The notes below the pieces were generated by a model. It saw nothing but the letters and a program-made list of their open reading frames with translations, ran no database searches and was not told where the DNA came from. Source: Verrucomicrobiota bacterium (GTDB lineage: Bacteria > Verrucomicrobiota > Verrucomicrobiia > CAIQCK01). Taken from it: DNA of 64,000 nucleotides. Positions 12,208-21,577 of this stretch are shown here, one piece after another. The stretch covers positions 186,001 through 250,000 of the forward strand of contig JACRJX010000025.1 in assembly GCA_016235595.1 (NCBI GenBank), given 5' to 3'. Position numbers and translations under genes: made by a program. Numbering within the stretch: position 1 is the stretch's first letter; the number at the start of each line of letters is the position of its first letter.

Positions 12208-14250
12208 TCAGAACTGCTTCAGTTCGTGGTCGTCCAGCGGAATCGCCTTCTCCGGCGTCTTGTGCTTCGGCTCGCTGCCAGAAGCCGCCGGAGAGGATGC
12301 CGCGCGCGCCGCGTCCAGCGTCTGAGGGTGCGCCGCCGGCACTGCTGGCTCGCCGACCTTTGCATGAGGCTGGATGCCAGCAATGGCGGCGGCGGCCTCG
12401 CCCCCCTTGACCAGCTTCATCAACTCCACCACCAAGGTGTGCAACTCCTGAGCCTGTGACGAAAGCTCTTCCGCTGCGCTCGCTGATTCTTCAGCGTTGG
12501 CCGCGTTCTGTTGGACCACCCTGTCCATCTCGTTCACAGCCACGTTCACCTGTCCAATGCCCTGCGCCTGCTGGCGGGAAGCCGCGGTAATCTCCGCCAC
12601 CAAGGCCGCCACCTTCAGCGAACTGTCCTGTATCTTGTTGAGAGACTCCGCCAACTGTGTCGTCGCTAACACGCCGGTCTCGGCGTTCTTCTGCGCGTCC
12701 TCGATGAGATTGGACGTGACCCTGGCAGCCTCCGCGCTTCGCCGGGCCAGGTTTCGAACCTCTTCGGCCACCACAGCAAACCCCCGGCCCGCGTCCCCGG
12801 CGCGCGCCGCTTCAACTGCAGCGTTGAGGGCCAGCAAGTTGGTTTGAAATGCGATTTGATCAATGTTCTTGATGATCTTGGCCATCTCCTTCGCCGATTG
12901 TCGAATGCCGCCAATAGCCACCGAGACGCTCTTCATGGAATTCACGCCGTCCAGCACCATGTTCTTCGTTTCCCCCATCAGCTTGTCAGTCTTGATGGCG
13001 TTATCCGCGTTCTGGCGGGTCATGGAGGCCATCTCCTCCAGCGAGGCGGATGTCTCCTCCAAATTGGAGGCCTGTTCACCTGCGCCCTGCGCAAGCTGCT
13101 GGCTGGAACCAGCCACCTGGTTGGAAACGCTGGCCACCTGCTTGGCACCGGAGGAAAGTTCCGTGATAATCCGGTTGATCGGCTCCGTGATGGAGCGGGA
13201 CAGCACAATGGAAAAGAGCGCGCCCGCAACGATGGCCAGCGCAATGCCAAACCCGATCATGAAAACCGAGTTTGTAACCGACCCAACAGCGTAGCGGCTC
13301 GACACACTAACCTGCGTGATGCCATGCTCGGCGATCTCGCGGGCCTGGCGCAACATCTGCCCGGCTATTTCCTCCCCTTTCTTCTGCAAATTCTGTTGGT
13401 TCCTCCAGGCTGTCACAAGGCTCTCCGTCGTCGTGCGATAATCCAAGGCCGCTTTGCGGCACGCGTCGAACGCCCCGGCATTCTCCGCGTCCAGTGTCAC
13501 TTTCAACTCCTCCAGCTTCGTATTGATCGCGGCAAAATTCGCCAAAGCCGCCGACGCCAGAACCGGATCGCGATGAATGTCTGCCCGTTGCAGGGCAACC
13601 ATTGCTTCGTGGCTCAGGTCAATCAGGTCGCGACAGATGGAGCCGTCCTTCAAGCGCGCCTCCAGATCAACCACCAGGCTCGCCCGGTGCGAGGGCGCAT
13701 TGGTGGATACAGCCGCCATCTTTCCAGCGATCATCTCGTCAATGGATTTCAACGCAGAACGGTGCTCGGCCACATACATGGCGCGGCAGGCAGCGTGAAA
13801 CCGGTCCCGGTTTTCCTGCATTTGTTTCCGCAACACAGCAATCTGCTCGACCTGATTACTCACCCGTTGAAACAACTCGGTGTAGTCGTTTGCAGCGTCC
13901 CTGGCTTGCCGCGCCAGTTGCTGCTTGTTGTAGAGGTTGTATCGAGTGGCCAATTCAAGCGTCTCGCGAATGGTGTTCTTGATTTCCGTCATGTTGGTGG
14001 CAATCAAGGCAACCTGCCGGCTGTCACCTGTGAGTTGATAACGAAGGTCTTCAGCCATCGCCGTCTGGGACTGCCGCTCAATGCTCATGGACTTGATCAG
14101 CAGAGGCACGGCTTGATCATTCACGTCCACGGACCACCTCTCAATACCGCGAAGCTCGCGATAGGTAATCACACCCATCACCAGCATGATGGCGATCAGC
14201 ACGGAGAAGCCGAAGGCGATTTTGACCGACAAACGGATTTTCTTACTCAT
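12208..14250 (-). CDS. Methyl-accepting chemotaxis protein (transmembrane chemoreceptor)
   Basis: 680 residues from the ATG at 14250, which has AAGGA 9-13 bases upstream; it overlaps the cheW end by 8 bases. Membrane segment 1 is about 8-28, a roughly 290-residue, mostly helical periplasmic sensor region follows, and membrane segment 2 is about 327-350. After a short HAMP-like turn ([10 protein letters not shown]) comes the long cytoplasmic signalling coiled coil, with the conserved hairpin tip [20 protein letters not shown] and the following [12 protein letters not shown]. The C-terminus ends in a Pro/Ala-rich stretch and HELKQF. This is the only receptor in the window. The ligand is not predictable; the helical sensor region resembles four-helix-bundle types. 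Confidence 0.95.
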   Translation of the reverse strand: MSKKIRLSVKIAFGFSVLIAIMLVMGVITYRELRGIERWSVDVNDQAVPLLIKSMSIERQSQTAMAEDLRYQLTGDSRQVALIATNMTEIKNTIRETLELATRYNLYNKQQLARQARDAANDYTELFQRVSNQVEQIAVLRKQMQENRDRFHAACRAMYVAEHRSALKSIDEMIAGKMAAVSTNAPSHRASLVVDLEARLKDGSICRDLIDLSHEAMVALQRADIHRDPVLASAALANFAAINTKLEELKVTLDAENAGAFDACRKAALDYRTTTESLVTAWRNQQNLQKKGEEIAGQMLRQAREIAEHGITQVSVSSRYAVGSVTNSVFMIGFGIALAIVAGALFSIVLSRSITEPINRIITELSSGAKQVASVSNQVAGSSQQLAQGAGEQASNLEETSASLEEMASMTRQNADNAIKTDKLMGETKNMVLDGVNSMKSVSVAIGGIRQSAKEMAKIIKNIDQIAFQTNLLALNAAVEAARAGDAGRGFAVVAEEVRNLARRSAEAARVTSNLIEDAQKNAETGVLATTQLAESLNKIQDSSLKVAALVAEITAASRQQAQGIGQVNVAVNEMDRVVQQNAANAEESASAAEELSSQAQELHTLVVELMKLVKGGEAAAAIAGIQPHAKVGEPAVPAAHPQTLDAARAASSPAASGSEPKHKTPEKAIPLDDHELKQF

Positions 14251-14767
14251 GGGCTTGTTCCTTTTCTTCCAGCACCTTCTCCACAAACATCCAATCCCGG
14301 TTATCCAACACTCTCTCCGCGTCCAACAAAAGAATCGAACGACCCTCGGCTTGCACGATGCCCGCGATGAACTCCGTGCTCACTCGCGCCCCAAACTCCG
14401 GCGGCGGTTTGATCTGTTCGGCGGGCACATCCACCACCTCCATCACATCATCTGCCACCACGCCGATGACCAACGGTCCCGTTTCCCTCTGCACCTGAAG
14501 CACAATCACGCACGTGCGCTCCGTCACAGGAGACGGCGGCAACCCGAATCTCAAGTGCAAGTCAATCACCGGGACCACCTTCCCGCGCAGGTTCATGACG
14601 CCCAGAATGAAGCTCGGCACGCGCGGCACGCGCGTTAACTCCACCCACTGGACGATCTCCTCAATCTTGAGAACCGAAAAACCGTATTCTTCTCCGGCCA
14701 GCCGAAAAACCAGATGCTGTTCCGTTTGTTTCCACGAAGCTGGCACATGGGTTTCTACGATTGCCAT
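14243..14767 (-). CDS. cheW: CheW chemotaxis coupling protein
   Basis: 174 residues. The ATG at 14767 has AGGA with 6-base spacing. The CheW fold is recognisable from [36 protein letters not shown] (only the key elements V-P, G-x-x-N-L-R-G and P-V-I-D-L are diagnostic) and [12 protein letters not shown]. It links the receptor to CheA in the cytoplasmic signalling array. It lies 10 bases after cheA and overlaps the receptor gene, so stoichiometric expression with both is likely. Confidence 0.96.
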   Translation of the reverse strand: MAIVETHVPASWKQTEQHLVFRLAGEEYGFSVLKIEEIVQWVELTRVPRVPSFILGVMNLRGKVVPVIDLHLRFGLPPSPVTERTCVIVLQVQRETGPLVIGVVADDVMEVVDVPAEQIKPPPEFGARVSTEFIAGIVQAEGRSILLLDAERVLDNRDWMFVEKVLEEKEQAHE

Positions 14768-14777
14768 AACATTCCTT

Positions 14778-17012
14778 TCACCGCGCGCGCTCCCGCGCGA
14801 TGCGAATCAATCCCGGCACATCCATAATCAGCCGCACCCGGCCATCGGCAAGAATGCTGGCGCCGGAAATGCCGGTGACCCGTCCCAGACTCTCGCGCAG
14901 GCTTTTCACGACCACGCGCTGCTGGCCGATGGTCTCGTCCACCAACAGTCCCGCGCGACACCCAGCATCCTCCACCACCACAACAACGCCTTCGTCGGCC
15001 CGCTCCACCGCGCCGCTTATTGTAAACAAATCCGCCAGCCGGAAAAGCGGAATCGTTTCCTCACGCACGCTGACCTCCGTGCCGTTGTTCACCAAACGAT
15101 GTTCATCCACCAAACCGGGCTGCAACAATTCCCGGATGCTCTCCACGGGCAGCACAAACTGCTCCGAGCCAACCCGCACCATCATGCCGTTGATCACCGA
15201 CAGCGTCAGCGGAATCCTCAACGTCATCGTGGTGCTGACCCCTTCAACGCTCTGCACTTCCACGCGGCCCCGCAACCGCTCCAGGTTCTTCCTGACCACG
15301 TCCAAGCCCACGCCGCGCCCGGAAACCTCTGTGACGGTTTCGGCGGTCGAGAAACCCGGCTCAAAAATCAGATCCACGACTTGCTCGTCGCGCAATTGTG
15401 AATGCCTCTTGACCAAGCCGCGCGCACGCGCCCTTTCCAGGATTTTCGCCCGCTGCAAACCGCGGCCGTCATCGCTGATCACAATCCAGACCTCGCCGGA
15501 ACGCTGGAATGCCTCAATCCGAATGGTGCCCGTTTCCGGCTTGGCAAGCTGTTGTCTCTCCTCACGCGACTCGATCCCGTGGTCAACCGCGTTGCGCACC
15601 AAGTGAACCAGTGGATCCACGATCAACTCGATGACGCGGCGGTCCGCCTCTGTCTCGGCGCCGACCAGTTGCAGTTTGATCGACTTGCCTGTTTTTTCGG
15701 ACAAATCGCGCACGAGCCGGTGCAACCGCCGAAACGCCAGTTCCACGGGCACCATGCGCATGGACATGGACAGATTCTGCAACCAGGAGGTAATCAAGTC
15801 GAGTTGATGGCACGCGCGCTCATACTGCTCTCCATCCACGCCCGGCCGGCGCTCGCTCAGGTGCATCACCACCGCCGAGGCGGCGATCAACTCGCTCGTC
15901 AGATCGTTTAGCTGGTCCAACCGCTCCACGTTGATGCGGATTCCGTCGCCCACTTGCGCGGCTGGCTTGTGGGCATCCGCAACCGGAGGCGGTTCCGCGG
16001 GAGCCGGCCGCGACGGCACAGCTTCCTCGACAGACGCCGGGGATGGCGGCGTCTCGGCAGGGGAAGACCCGGCCCACGCATCCACCCGTTGGAGCCAACC
16101 CGCGTAATCCGGCACGGAAGGGTCTCCTCCCTTGCGAAGCGAAGCCACGCAGCGGCGAAGCACGTCCACCGCCTTCAGAAACAGCCGCACGCTGTCCGGT
16201 CCCAACGCGCTCCGCTGGTCACGCGCATGGTGCAGCACGTCCTCCAGACGATGGCTGATGGTCTGCATCTGGCTGTAGCCCATCAAACCGCTGTTGCCCT
16301 TGAGTGTATGAAACTGCCGCAGCAAATCGTTGAGACGCGCCGGCTCCGCCTCCAGACCCAGCAGGTTTTGCTCGGCATGGTCCAGGATTTCCTCGGCATC
16401 CTGCGCGAAGATGTTGACCATGTCTCCCGCCGGGGATGGCGAAAGGCTGCCAGTTGCGGATGTGGCAGGCTCAACCGAAACCGGTGCAGGCCCCTCGGCT
16501 AACAATTGTTCCACCTTCTCGGCGTCCGACATGCTGGGTGGCGTTTCGCGATGCCCGCTCGACACACGAGAGAAAGGCGCTACTTCCCAGGTAACCCCCA
16601 AGGCCCGCGCTGCCTGGGCAAAACCAGCCAGTTCCGCCTCCATTGAAGGTTCCCGTTGCTGGGTTTCCACGCTCTCCACAATCTGCTCGGCAAGATGGTA
16701 TCCCTTCACCAACAGCTGTGTCTGGGCCGGCGTCAAAACCGCCTCTGTCTTCGCCCCATCCTCCACATACAGCAAATCCACCAATACGCGCGCAATGGCC
16801 GCCAACCGCGGAAATCCGAGGAATAAGCCGCTGTCCCGCAACCTATGAGCCAACCGGTTCAGCAAAGAGTAAGCATCCACGCTCAGATGGCATGGCGCAC
16901 CGCCTGATTGCACGATGCCATTCAGTATCGGACGGGTATCAACAGCCATCTGGCGATATTCGCCCACAAACGCCCGGATCAATTCGCTCGCGGGAACTTT
17001 CACTGGCGTCAT
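14778..17012 (-). CDS. cheA: CheA chemotaxis histidine kinase with an extra N-terminal HPt-like domain
   Basis: 744 residues from the ATG at 17012; the longer frame begins at an upstream TTG and is less likely. Residues 1-115 look like a degenerate HPt domain (AHRLRDSG, His56, with the usual KG changed to RD). A second, canonical HPt at about 198-310 carries His235 in FHTLKGNSG. A Pro/Ala linker follows, then the dimerisation helices (about 356-425), the ATPase domain with N box (HLVRNAVDHGIE, 470-481), G1 (DDGRG), F (EPGFSTAE) and G2 (GRGVGLDVV) boxes, and a C-terminal CheW-like domain (about 605-740). It phosphorylates CheY and CheB in response to receptor state. It heads the che operon and is divergent from nusA. 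Confidence 0.95.
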   Translation of the reverse strand: MTPVKVPASELIRAFVGEYRQMAVDTRPILNGIVQSGGAPCHLSVDAYSLLNRLAHRLRDSGLFLGFPRLAAIARVLVDLLYVEDGAKTEAVLTPAQTQLLVKGYHLAEQIVESVETQQREPSMEAELAGFAQAARALGVTWEVAPFSRVSSGHRETPPSMSDAEKVEQLLAEGPAPVSVEPATSATGSLSPSPAGDMVNIFAQDAEEILDHAEQNLLGLEAEPARLNDLLRQFHTLKGNSGLMGYSQMQTISHRLEDVLHHARDQRSALGPDSVRLFLKAVDVLRRCVASLRKGGDPSVPDYAGWLQRVDAWAGSSPAETPPSPASVEEAVPSRPAPAEPPPVADAHKPAAQVGDGIRINVERLDQLNDLTSELIAASAVVMHLSERRPGVDGEQYERACHQLDLITSWLQNLSMSMRMVPVELAFRRLHRLVRDLSEKTGKSIKLQLVGAETEADRRVIELIVDPLVHLVRNAVDHGIESREERQQLAKPETGTIRIEAFQRSGEVWIVISDDGRGLQRAKILERARARGLVKRHSQLRDEQVVDLIFEPGFSTAETVTEVSGRGVGLDVVRKNLERLRGRVEVQSVEGVSTTMTLRIPLTLSVINGMMVRVGSEQFVLPVESIRELLQPGLVDEHRLVNNGTEVSVREETIPLFRLADLFTISGAVERADEGVVVVVEDAGCRAGLLVDETIGQQRVVVKSLRESLGRVTGISGASILADGRVRLIMDVPGLIRIARERAR

Positions 17013-17152
17013 TCTAAACAACCATCCAACGCCTCACAACCTGAAAAGAACACGGTCGATAAGTCTCCAACGCGACTCCGCATAGCGCCAAACCACCCGC
17101 AGTCCCCCACTTCGCTAAATGGTTCCGATTTCAGCAAAAACGGAAAAACCGC

Positions 17153-17181
17153 TTGACCGGCTTGGGGCACGCCGGTAGTCT
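17153..17181 (+). promoter_or_regulatory. Sigma-70-like promoter candidate for the nusA operon
   Basis: TTGACC at 17153-17158, a 17-base spacer, then TAGTCT at 17176-17181. Transcription starting about 7 bases later would include the hairpin at 17211-17236 in the leader and run into nusA at 17277. The TAGTCTGC sequence is shared with the candidate promoter before the kinase at 6801. Confidence 0.45.
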
Positions 17182-17210
17182 GCGCACGTTCGGAACTCGT
17201 GGTCGTTGTC

Positions 17211-17236
17211 AAAGAGTGGGCGTGTTCCCACTCTTT
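17211..17236 (+). terminator. Terminator-like leader hairpin (attenuator candidate) before nusA
   Basis: A perfect 10-bp inverted repeat: AAAGAGTGGG at 17211-17220, a 6-base loop, and CCCACTCTTT at 17227-17236, followed by one more T. The GC-rich base and the U-rich 3' arm resemble an intrinsic terminator, yet it lies 40 bases upstream of the nusA start and downstream of the promoter candidate. A GUGGG...CCCAC hairpin in front of the rimP/nusA operon is known in proteobacteria as the predicted rimP leader. Premature termination modulated by NusA or RimP is a plausible role; here it is inference. Confidence 0.6.
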
Positions 17237-17276
17237 TGCGTCTAGACTGGCGAGATCCGGGCGTGAACAACCGGTT

Positions 17277-18554
17277 ATGAACGGCGATTTACTAGCAGCA
17301 CTCGATTATTTCGAGCGAGAAAAAGGCATAGACTCAAAGACCTTGATTGAGGCTATTGAGAGTGCCGTGCTGTCGGCTGCCCAAAAAAGCGTTGGGCCGG
17401 CCCGCGGTTTGCGCGTGGTGATTGACCGTAAGACGGGCGCACTGCGGACGATGGCGACGTTGCAGGTGGTGGAGCAAGTCAACCTGCCGCACGATGAAAT
17501 CTCCATGAATCGCGCGGTGATGCTGAAGCATGATGTGAAGCTCGGCGATGAGGTAGAGGTGGAGGTAACACCTGCTGGGTTCGGTCGCATCGCGGCACAG
17601 ACGGCAAAGCAGGCCATGATGCAACGTATCCGTGCCTATGAGAAGGAACGGATTCATGAGGAATTCAAGGACCGCGTTGGCGACATCCTCAGCGGCACGG
17701 TCCGGCGGTTTGAGCGCAGCGACGTCATTGTGGACGTGGGCAAAGCTGAGGCGTTGATGCCACAGAAAGAGCGCGTCCCAACCGAGGAATACATGGCGGG
17801 CGACCGCATCCGCGCGCTGTTGCTGGAAATCCAGACAACTCCCCACGGTCCGGAGTTGATACTGAGCCGCTCACATCCCGATTTTGTCAAACGGCTGCTG
17901 GAACTTGAAGTCAACGAAATCAAGGTCGGCACGGTCAAGATTCAGGCCATTGCGCGTGAAGCGGGCTATCGCACCAAGCTGGCAGTGGTTTCCACCAACG
18001 ACAAGGTGGAGCCGGTCGGCGCCTGCGTCGGCATGAAGGGCGTGCGGATCAAGAACATCGTCCGCGAACTGAACAACGAAAAGATAGACATCATTCGCTG
18101 GGACAAGGATCCCAAGACGTTTGTCGCGGCGGCGCTTTCGCCAGCCAAGCTGCGCAACATCGAGGTGAATGAGGACAGCCATATCGTCAGGGTGTTGGTG
18201 GATGAAGATCAGCTTTCCCTGACCATCGGCAAACGCGGACAGAATGTGCGGCTGGCCAGCAAACTCACCGGCTGGAAGATTGAGATCCAGAAGATTGAGA
18301 CGGTGCAGGAAACGTTCGAGAACAAGGTCAAAGTCGCCGTGGACGCGCTGGCCAAAGTGCCGGGCATTGGGCCGGAGCATGCGGACAAACTGGTGCATGG
18401 CGGCATGTTGAGTCTGGCCGACGTGCTCGTGGCAGACATCGCCGACCTGGCCGAATTGTTGGACGGCGACGAGAACAAGGCAAAAACCATTCACGAAGCG
18501 GCTGCTGCCGCTCAAGAAAAAGCGGCGCCGCCGATGCCGCCCGCCGAAACATGA
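17277..18554 (+). CDS. nusA: Transcription termination/antitermination factor NusA
   Basis: 425 residues from the ATG at 17277; the longer frame from a GTG at 17199 translates the leader hairpin and is rejected. The N-terminal RNA-polymerase-binding domain spans about 1-125 (IDSKTLIEAIESAVLSA), then the S1 domain about 130-205 (GDILSGTVRRFERSDVIVDVG), KH1 and KH2 about 205-345 (GACVGMKGVRIKNIVREL; IGKRGQNVRLASKLTG), and one helix-hairpin-helix repeat at the C-terminus (VPGIGPEHADKLV). NusA binds RNA polymerase and controls pausing, termination and antitermination. It heads the nusA-infB-rbfA operon; the usual upstream rimP gene is absent. Confidence 0.97.
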   Translation: MNGDLLAALDYFEREKGIDSKTLIEAIESAVLSAAQKSVGPARGLRVVIDRKTGALRTMATLQVVEQVNLPHDEISMNRAVMLKHDVKLGDEVEVEVTPAGFGRIAAQTAKQAMMQRIRAYEKERIHEEFKDRVGDILSGTVRRFERSDVIVDVGKAEALMPQKERVPTEEYMAGDRIRALLLEIQTTPHGPELILSRSHPDFVKRLLELEVNEIKVGTVKIQAIAREAGYRTKLAVVSTNDKVEPVGACVGMKGVRIKNIVRELNNEKIDIIRWDKDPKTFVAAALSPAKLRNIEVNEDSHIVRVLVDEDQLSLTIGKRGQNVRLASKLTGWKIEIQKIETVQETFENKVKVAVDALAKVPGIGPEHADKLVHGGMLSLADVLVADIADLAELLDGDENKAKTIHEAAAAAQEKAAPPMPPAET

Positions 18555-18617
18555 AGTCCCGGCGGACGCTGACGGCTCCTCCCTGCAAGTCAGGGCGCGG
18601 TTTGGAAGAAAATTTTT

Positions 18618-21113
18618 ATGGGCATTCGAGTTTACGACATCTCCAAGAAGTATGGAGTGGAGAACGCGCTTCTCATCGAGAAACTGCATGCCTTGGGCTA
18701 CAAGCAGATCAAGCAGCCCTCCGCCACGATTGACAAAATCACCGCCGAGTACCTCATTCAGGAACTCGCCCTGAAGGAAGTCGTCCACGCGCCACCCGCG
18801 CCTGCTCCGGCTCCTGCTCCAGTTCCCGCTCCGGCCCCGGCTCCAGCGTCACCTCAGCCGCCGGCAGCGCCTCCGGTCAAAATTCAAGCTCCCGTTGTCG
18901 CGCCGGCCGCATCGATCGCGCCGACTGCGCCATCTGAGCCGAGTGTCGTCGCGCCACCTCCGCCGACGCCACCTGTTCACGTAATCAAACCTATACCGCC
19001 TGTCCACAAGCCAGCGCCGTCGGCAGGCCCAGTCGTTCCCGCAAAACCAGCCACGCCTGTCGTCGCGCGTCAGGTCCATCCTGCACCCGTGGCTGTAGCC
19101 GCGCCGGTTGCTCCGCCAAAACCGGTCACACCAGTTGCGACGGTCGCACCTATCGCACCGGTCACACCAGTGGCGCCAGTTGCGCCAGCGGCACCGGTTG
19201 CACCCGCTGCGCCCCCTGCCCCGCCGGAACCACCGAAGCCCGGCACACAGGTGCCCGACAAGCCGGTCATGCCCGAGTCGCTGAGACGCGCCGTCATTCC
19301 GCTCGACCGCATGATCCAAATGCGGCCGCCGGTGATCGTCAAAGATCTCGCGCTGAAGTTGAAGCTGAAGCCTTTCCAGGTCATCTCCGATCTCATGGGC
19401 ATGGGTGTCTTCGCCAAGGCGAACGACGCCGTTGAAGAAGACATCGCCAAGCGGCTTTGCGGCAAACGTGGCTACTATTTCGAGCTGGAAAAGCGAGTCC
19501 ACGAGCGTGCCGAGGTCCACAAGCCAGCGCCCGTTGCCAAGCCGTCAGCAACGCAGGAAGAAAAGGCGGAAGATCTGAAACCGCGACCACCGGTCGTGAC
19601 CATCATGGGCCACGTGGACCACGGCAAGACTTCGCTCCTCGACACCATCCGCAAAGCCAACGTGGCGGCCGGCGAAGCAGGTGGCATCACCCAACACATC
19701 GGCGCCTACACCGTCCAGATTCCGTCGCCGCACAAGGAAAAATCCGGTCATCTGGAGCAAATCACCTTCCTGGACACGCCCGGTCACGAGGCCTTTACGA
19801 AGATGCGCGCGCGCGGCGCTAACGTCACGGACATCGCCGTGTTGGTCGTCGCCGCTGACGACGGCATCATGCCGCAGACCATTGAGTCCATCAACCATGC
19901 CAAAGCCGCCAAAGTGCCGATCATCGTCGCCATCAACAAGGTTGACGTGCCCGGCGCCAACCCGCTCAAAGCCAAGACCCAACTTCAACAGCATGGGCTG
20001 AACCCGGAGGAATTCGGCGGCGACGTCATCTGCTGCGAAGTCAGCGCCACCAAAAAGATCGGCATCGAGAAACTGCTCGAAAACATTTTGCTGCAAGCCG
20101 AGTTGATGGAACTGAAGTCCAACCCGAAACGCAAAGCCGTTGGCACCATCATTGAGGCTCAGCTCGACCCCGGCGCTGGATCGACTGCCACTGTCCTCGT
20201 ACGTGCCGGAACCTTGAAGCAAGGCGATCCGATCATCTGCGGACCGTATTGGGGCAAGATTCGCGCCATGTATGACGACAAAGGTGGCAAGATCAAGGAA
20301 GCGTTGCCGGCCACGCCTGCACGCATCCTCGGCCTTAATGGCGTGCCCGATCCGGGTGCCGAATTGGTCGTGATGCCAAGCGAGAAGGAAGCGCGTGAGC
20401 TGGCCGAACGGCGCACCCAAGAGTCGCGCGCCGCCGTTGGCGCTGGCGAAGGCCGCGTCGCCACGCGTGAGGCGCTTCTGGAGCAGTTCGAAGCCGAGAA
20501 GAACAAGGTCCTGAAGGTCGTGCTTAAGGCCGACGCGCAGGGTTCCCTCGAAGCCATCGCTGGCGCGCTCAACGGCATCCACAGTGACAAGGTCAGCTTG
20601 GAGATCATCCACACCGCTGTCGGCGCCGTCAGCGAGAACGATGTGCTGCTGGCCTCTGCGAGCAAAGCCGTCATCATCGGTTTCCATGTCCGACTCGCTT
20701 CCAAGGCCAGCGACATTGCGAAACGCGAGGGCGTCGAGATCAAACTCTACTCGATCATTTACGAACTCATTGATCAGGCCAAGGAATCCATGGCCGGCCT
20801 GCTGGAGCCCCTGACGCGCGAAGTCATCACCGGCCACGCCGAGGTCAGGAAGGTTTTCGAAGTGTCCAAGGGCATGGTGGCCGGTTCAATGGTCACCGAC
20901 GGCCGCATCGCCCACGGCGCGCGCGTCCGCGTGCTCCGCCGTCGCGCCATTCAATACGAAGGTTTCGTATCGACCCTCAAACGGTTTCAGGAAGACGTCA
21001 AGGAAGTGCGCGCCGGCCTCGATTGCGGCGTCCGCCTCGACAACTTCCAGGATTTTCAACCGGGCGACATCGTCGAAGCCTACACCGTCGAAAAAGTCGC
21101 GCAGAAACTATAA
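18618..21113 (+). CDS. infB: Translation initiation factor IF-2
   Basis: 831 residues; the ATG at 18618 has GGAAG about 9 bases upstream. The N-terminus (about 1-52, [19 protein letters not shown]) is an IF2-N subdomain. Residues about 55-220 are a low-complexity linker of Pro, Ala and Val with repeated VAP/APV units. A second IF2-N-like segment lies at about 230-285. The GTPase domain begins near 325 with G1 GHVDHGKT at 331-338, then DTPGHEAF and NKVD; domains II, III and IV complete the C-terminus. It places initiator fMet-tRNA on the 30S subunit. It lies 63 bases after nusA. Confidence 0.98.
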   Translation: MGIRVYDISKKYGVENALLIEKLHALGYKQIKQPSATIDKITAEYLIQELALKEVVHAPPAPAPAPAPVPAPAPAPASPQPPAAPPVKIQAPVVAPAASIAPTAPSEPSVVAPPPPTPPVHVIKPIPPVHKPAPSAGPVVPAKPATPVVARQVHPAPVAVAAPVAPPKPVTPVATVAPIAPVTPVAPVAPAAPVAPAAPPAPPEPPKPGTQVPDKPVMPESLRRAVIPLDRMIQMRPPVIVKDLALKLKLKPFQVISDLMGMGVFAKANDAVEEDIAKRLCGKRGYYFELEKRVHERAEVHKPAPVAKPSATQEEKAEDLKPRPPVVTIMGHVDHGKTSLLDTIRKANVAAGEAGGITQHIGAYTVQIPSPHKEKSGHLEQITFLDTPGHEAFTKMRARGANVTDIAVLVVAADDGIMPQTIESINHAKAAKVPIIVAINKVDVPGANPLKAKTQLQQHGLNPEEFGGDVICCEVSATKKIGIEKLLENILLQAELMELKSNPKRKAVGTIIEAQLDPGAGSTATVLVRAGTLKQGDPIICGPYWGKIRAMYDDKGGKIKEALPATPARILGLNGVPDPGAELVVMPSEKEARELAERRTQESRAAVGAGEGRVATREALLEQFEAEKNKVLKVVLKADAQGSLEAIAGALNGIHSDKVSLEIIHTAVGAVSENDVLLASASKAVIIGFHVRLASKASDIAKREGVEIKLYSIIYELIDQAKESMAGLLEPLTREVITGHAEVRKVFEVSKGMVAGSMVTDGRIAHGARVRVLRRRAIQYEGFVSTLKRFQEDVKEVRAGLDCGVRLDNFQDFQPGDIVEAYTVEKVAQKL

Positions 21114-21120
21114 GTGAAGT

Positions 21121-21169
21121 GTGAAACGTAGAATGTAAGGCCGGAGCGGCGTTTCGTTTTACGTTTCAC
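21121..21169. repeat. 13-bp imperfect inverted repeat between infB and rbfA
   Basis: GTGAAACGTAGAA at 21121-21133 pairs with TTTTACGTTTCAC at 21157-21169, twelve Watson-Crick pairs plus one G-U. The 23-base loop contains a smaller GCCG/CGGC stem. It lies 7 bases after the infB stop and 23 bases before rbfA. The 3' side is not T-rich enough for a typical terminator. It may be an RNA-processing or stability hairpin, or a dispersed intergenic repeat; sequence alone does not decide. Confidence 0.5.
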
Positions 21170-21192
21170 TCTCAAGGGTTTACGTTCCAACC

Positions 21193-21555
21193 ATGTCTAC
21201 TCTCCGCATGCAGCGAGTTTCCGAGCTGATCAAACAAGAGGTCAGCGCGATTATCAGCCGCGACATCGTCAACGAGAACGTCGGCATGATTACCGTCACC
21301 GGCTGCGAGGTCGCCAGCGATCTCAAGACCGCGCGTGTTTACATCAGTGTGATCGGAGACGCAGAAAAGCAAGCCGCGGCGCTGGCGCTAGTGGGACGTC
21401 ACCAAGGCCACATCCAGCGCGCCCTCGGCCGGGCCGTGGTGTTGAAATACATTCCCCACCTGACCTTCTACATTGACGAGAGCATCGAGCGCGCCGACCG
21501 TATCGAGAAGATTCTGAACGAGATTGAACGCGAGAAGCCCATAGGCGAACCGTGA
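21193..21555 (+). CDS. rbfA: Ribosome-binding factor A
   Basis: 120 residues, the usual size. It begins STLRMQRVSELIKQEVSAII and contains GMITVTGCEVASDLKTARVYISV and the C-terminal LTFYIDESIERADRI region typical of RbfA, a KH-fold protein needed for 16S rRNA 5'-end processing and late 30S assembly. It follows infB after a hairpin-containing 79-base gap, and is followed by nrnA after 22 bases, the common rbfA-nrnA-truB order. Confidence 0.95.
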   Translation: MSTLRMQRVSELIKQEVSAIISRDIVNENVGMITVTGCEVASDLKTARVYISVIGDAEKQAAALALVGRHQGHIQRALGRAVVLKYIPHLTFYIDESIERADRIEKILNEIEREKPIGEP

Positions 21556-21577
21556 AAACAGGCCGCGCCCGAGCCAG

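Noticed and set aside
12844..14370. A 508-residue open frame on the plus strand
   Set aside because: Antisense to the chemoreceptor and cheW genes, with His- and Gln-rich composition typical of shadow frames.
18780..19260. Possible tandem repeat or frame error in infB
   Set aside because: The Pro/Ala/Val-rich stretch is an in-frame low-complexity linker, as commonly found in the N-terminal half of IF-2.
19545..20837. A 430-residue open frame on the minus strand
   Set aside because: Antisense to the GTPase core of infB, which is unmistakable.
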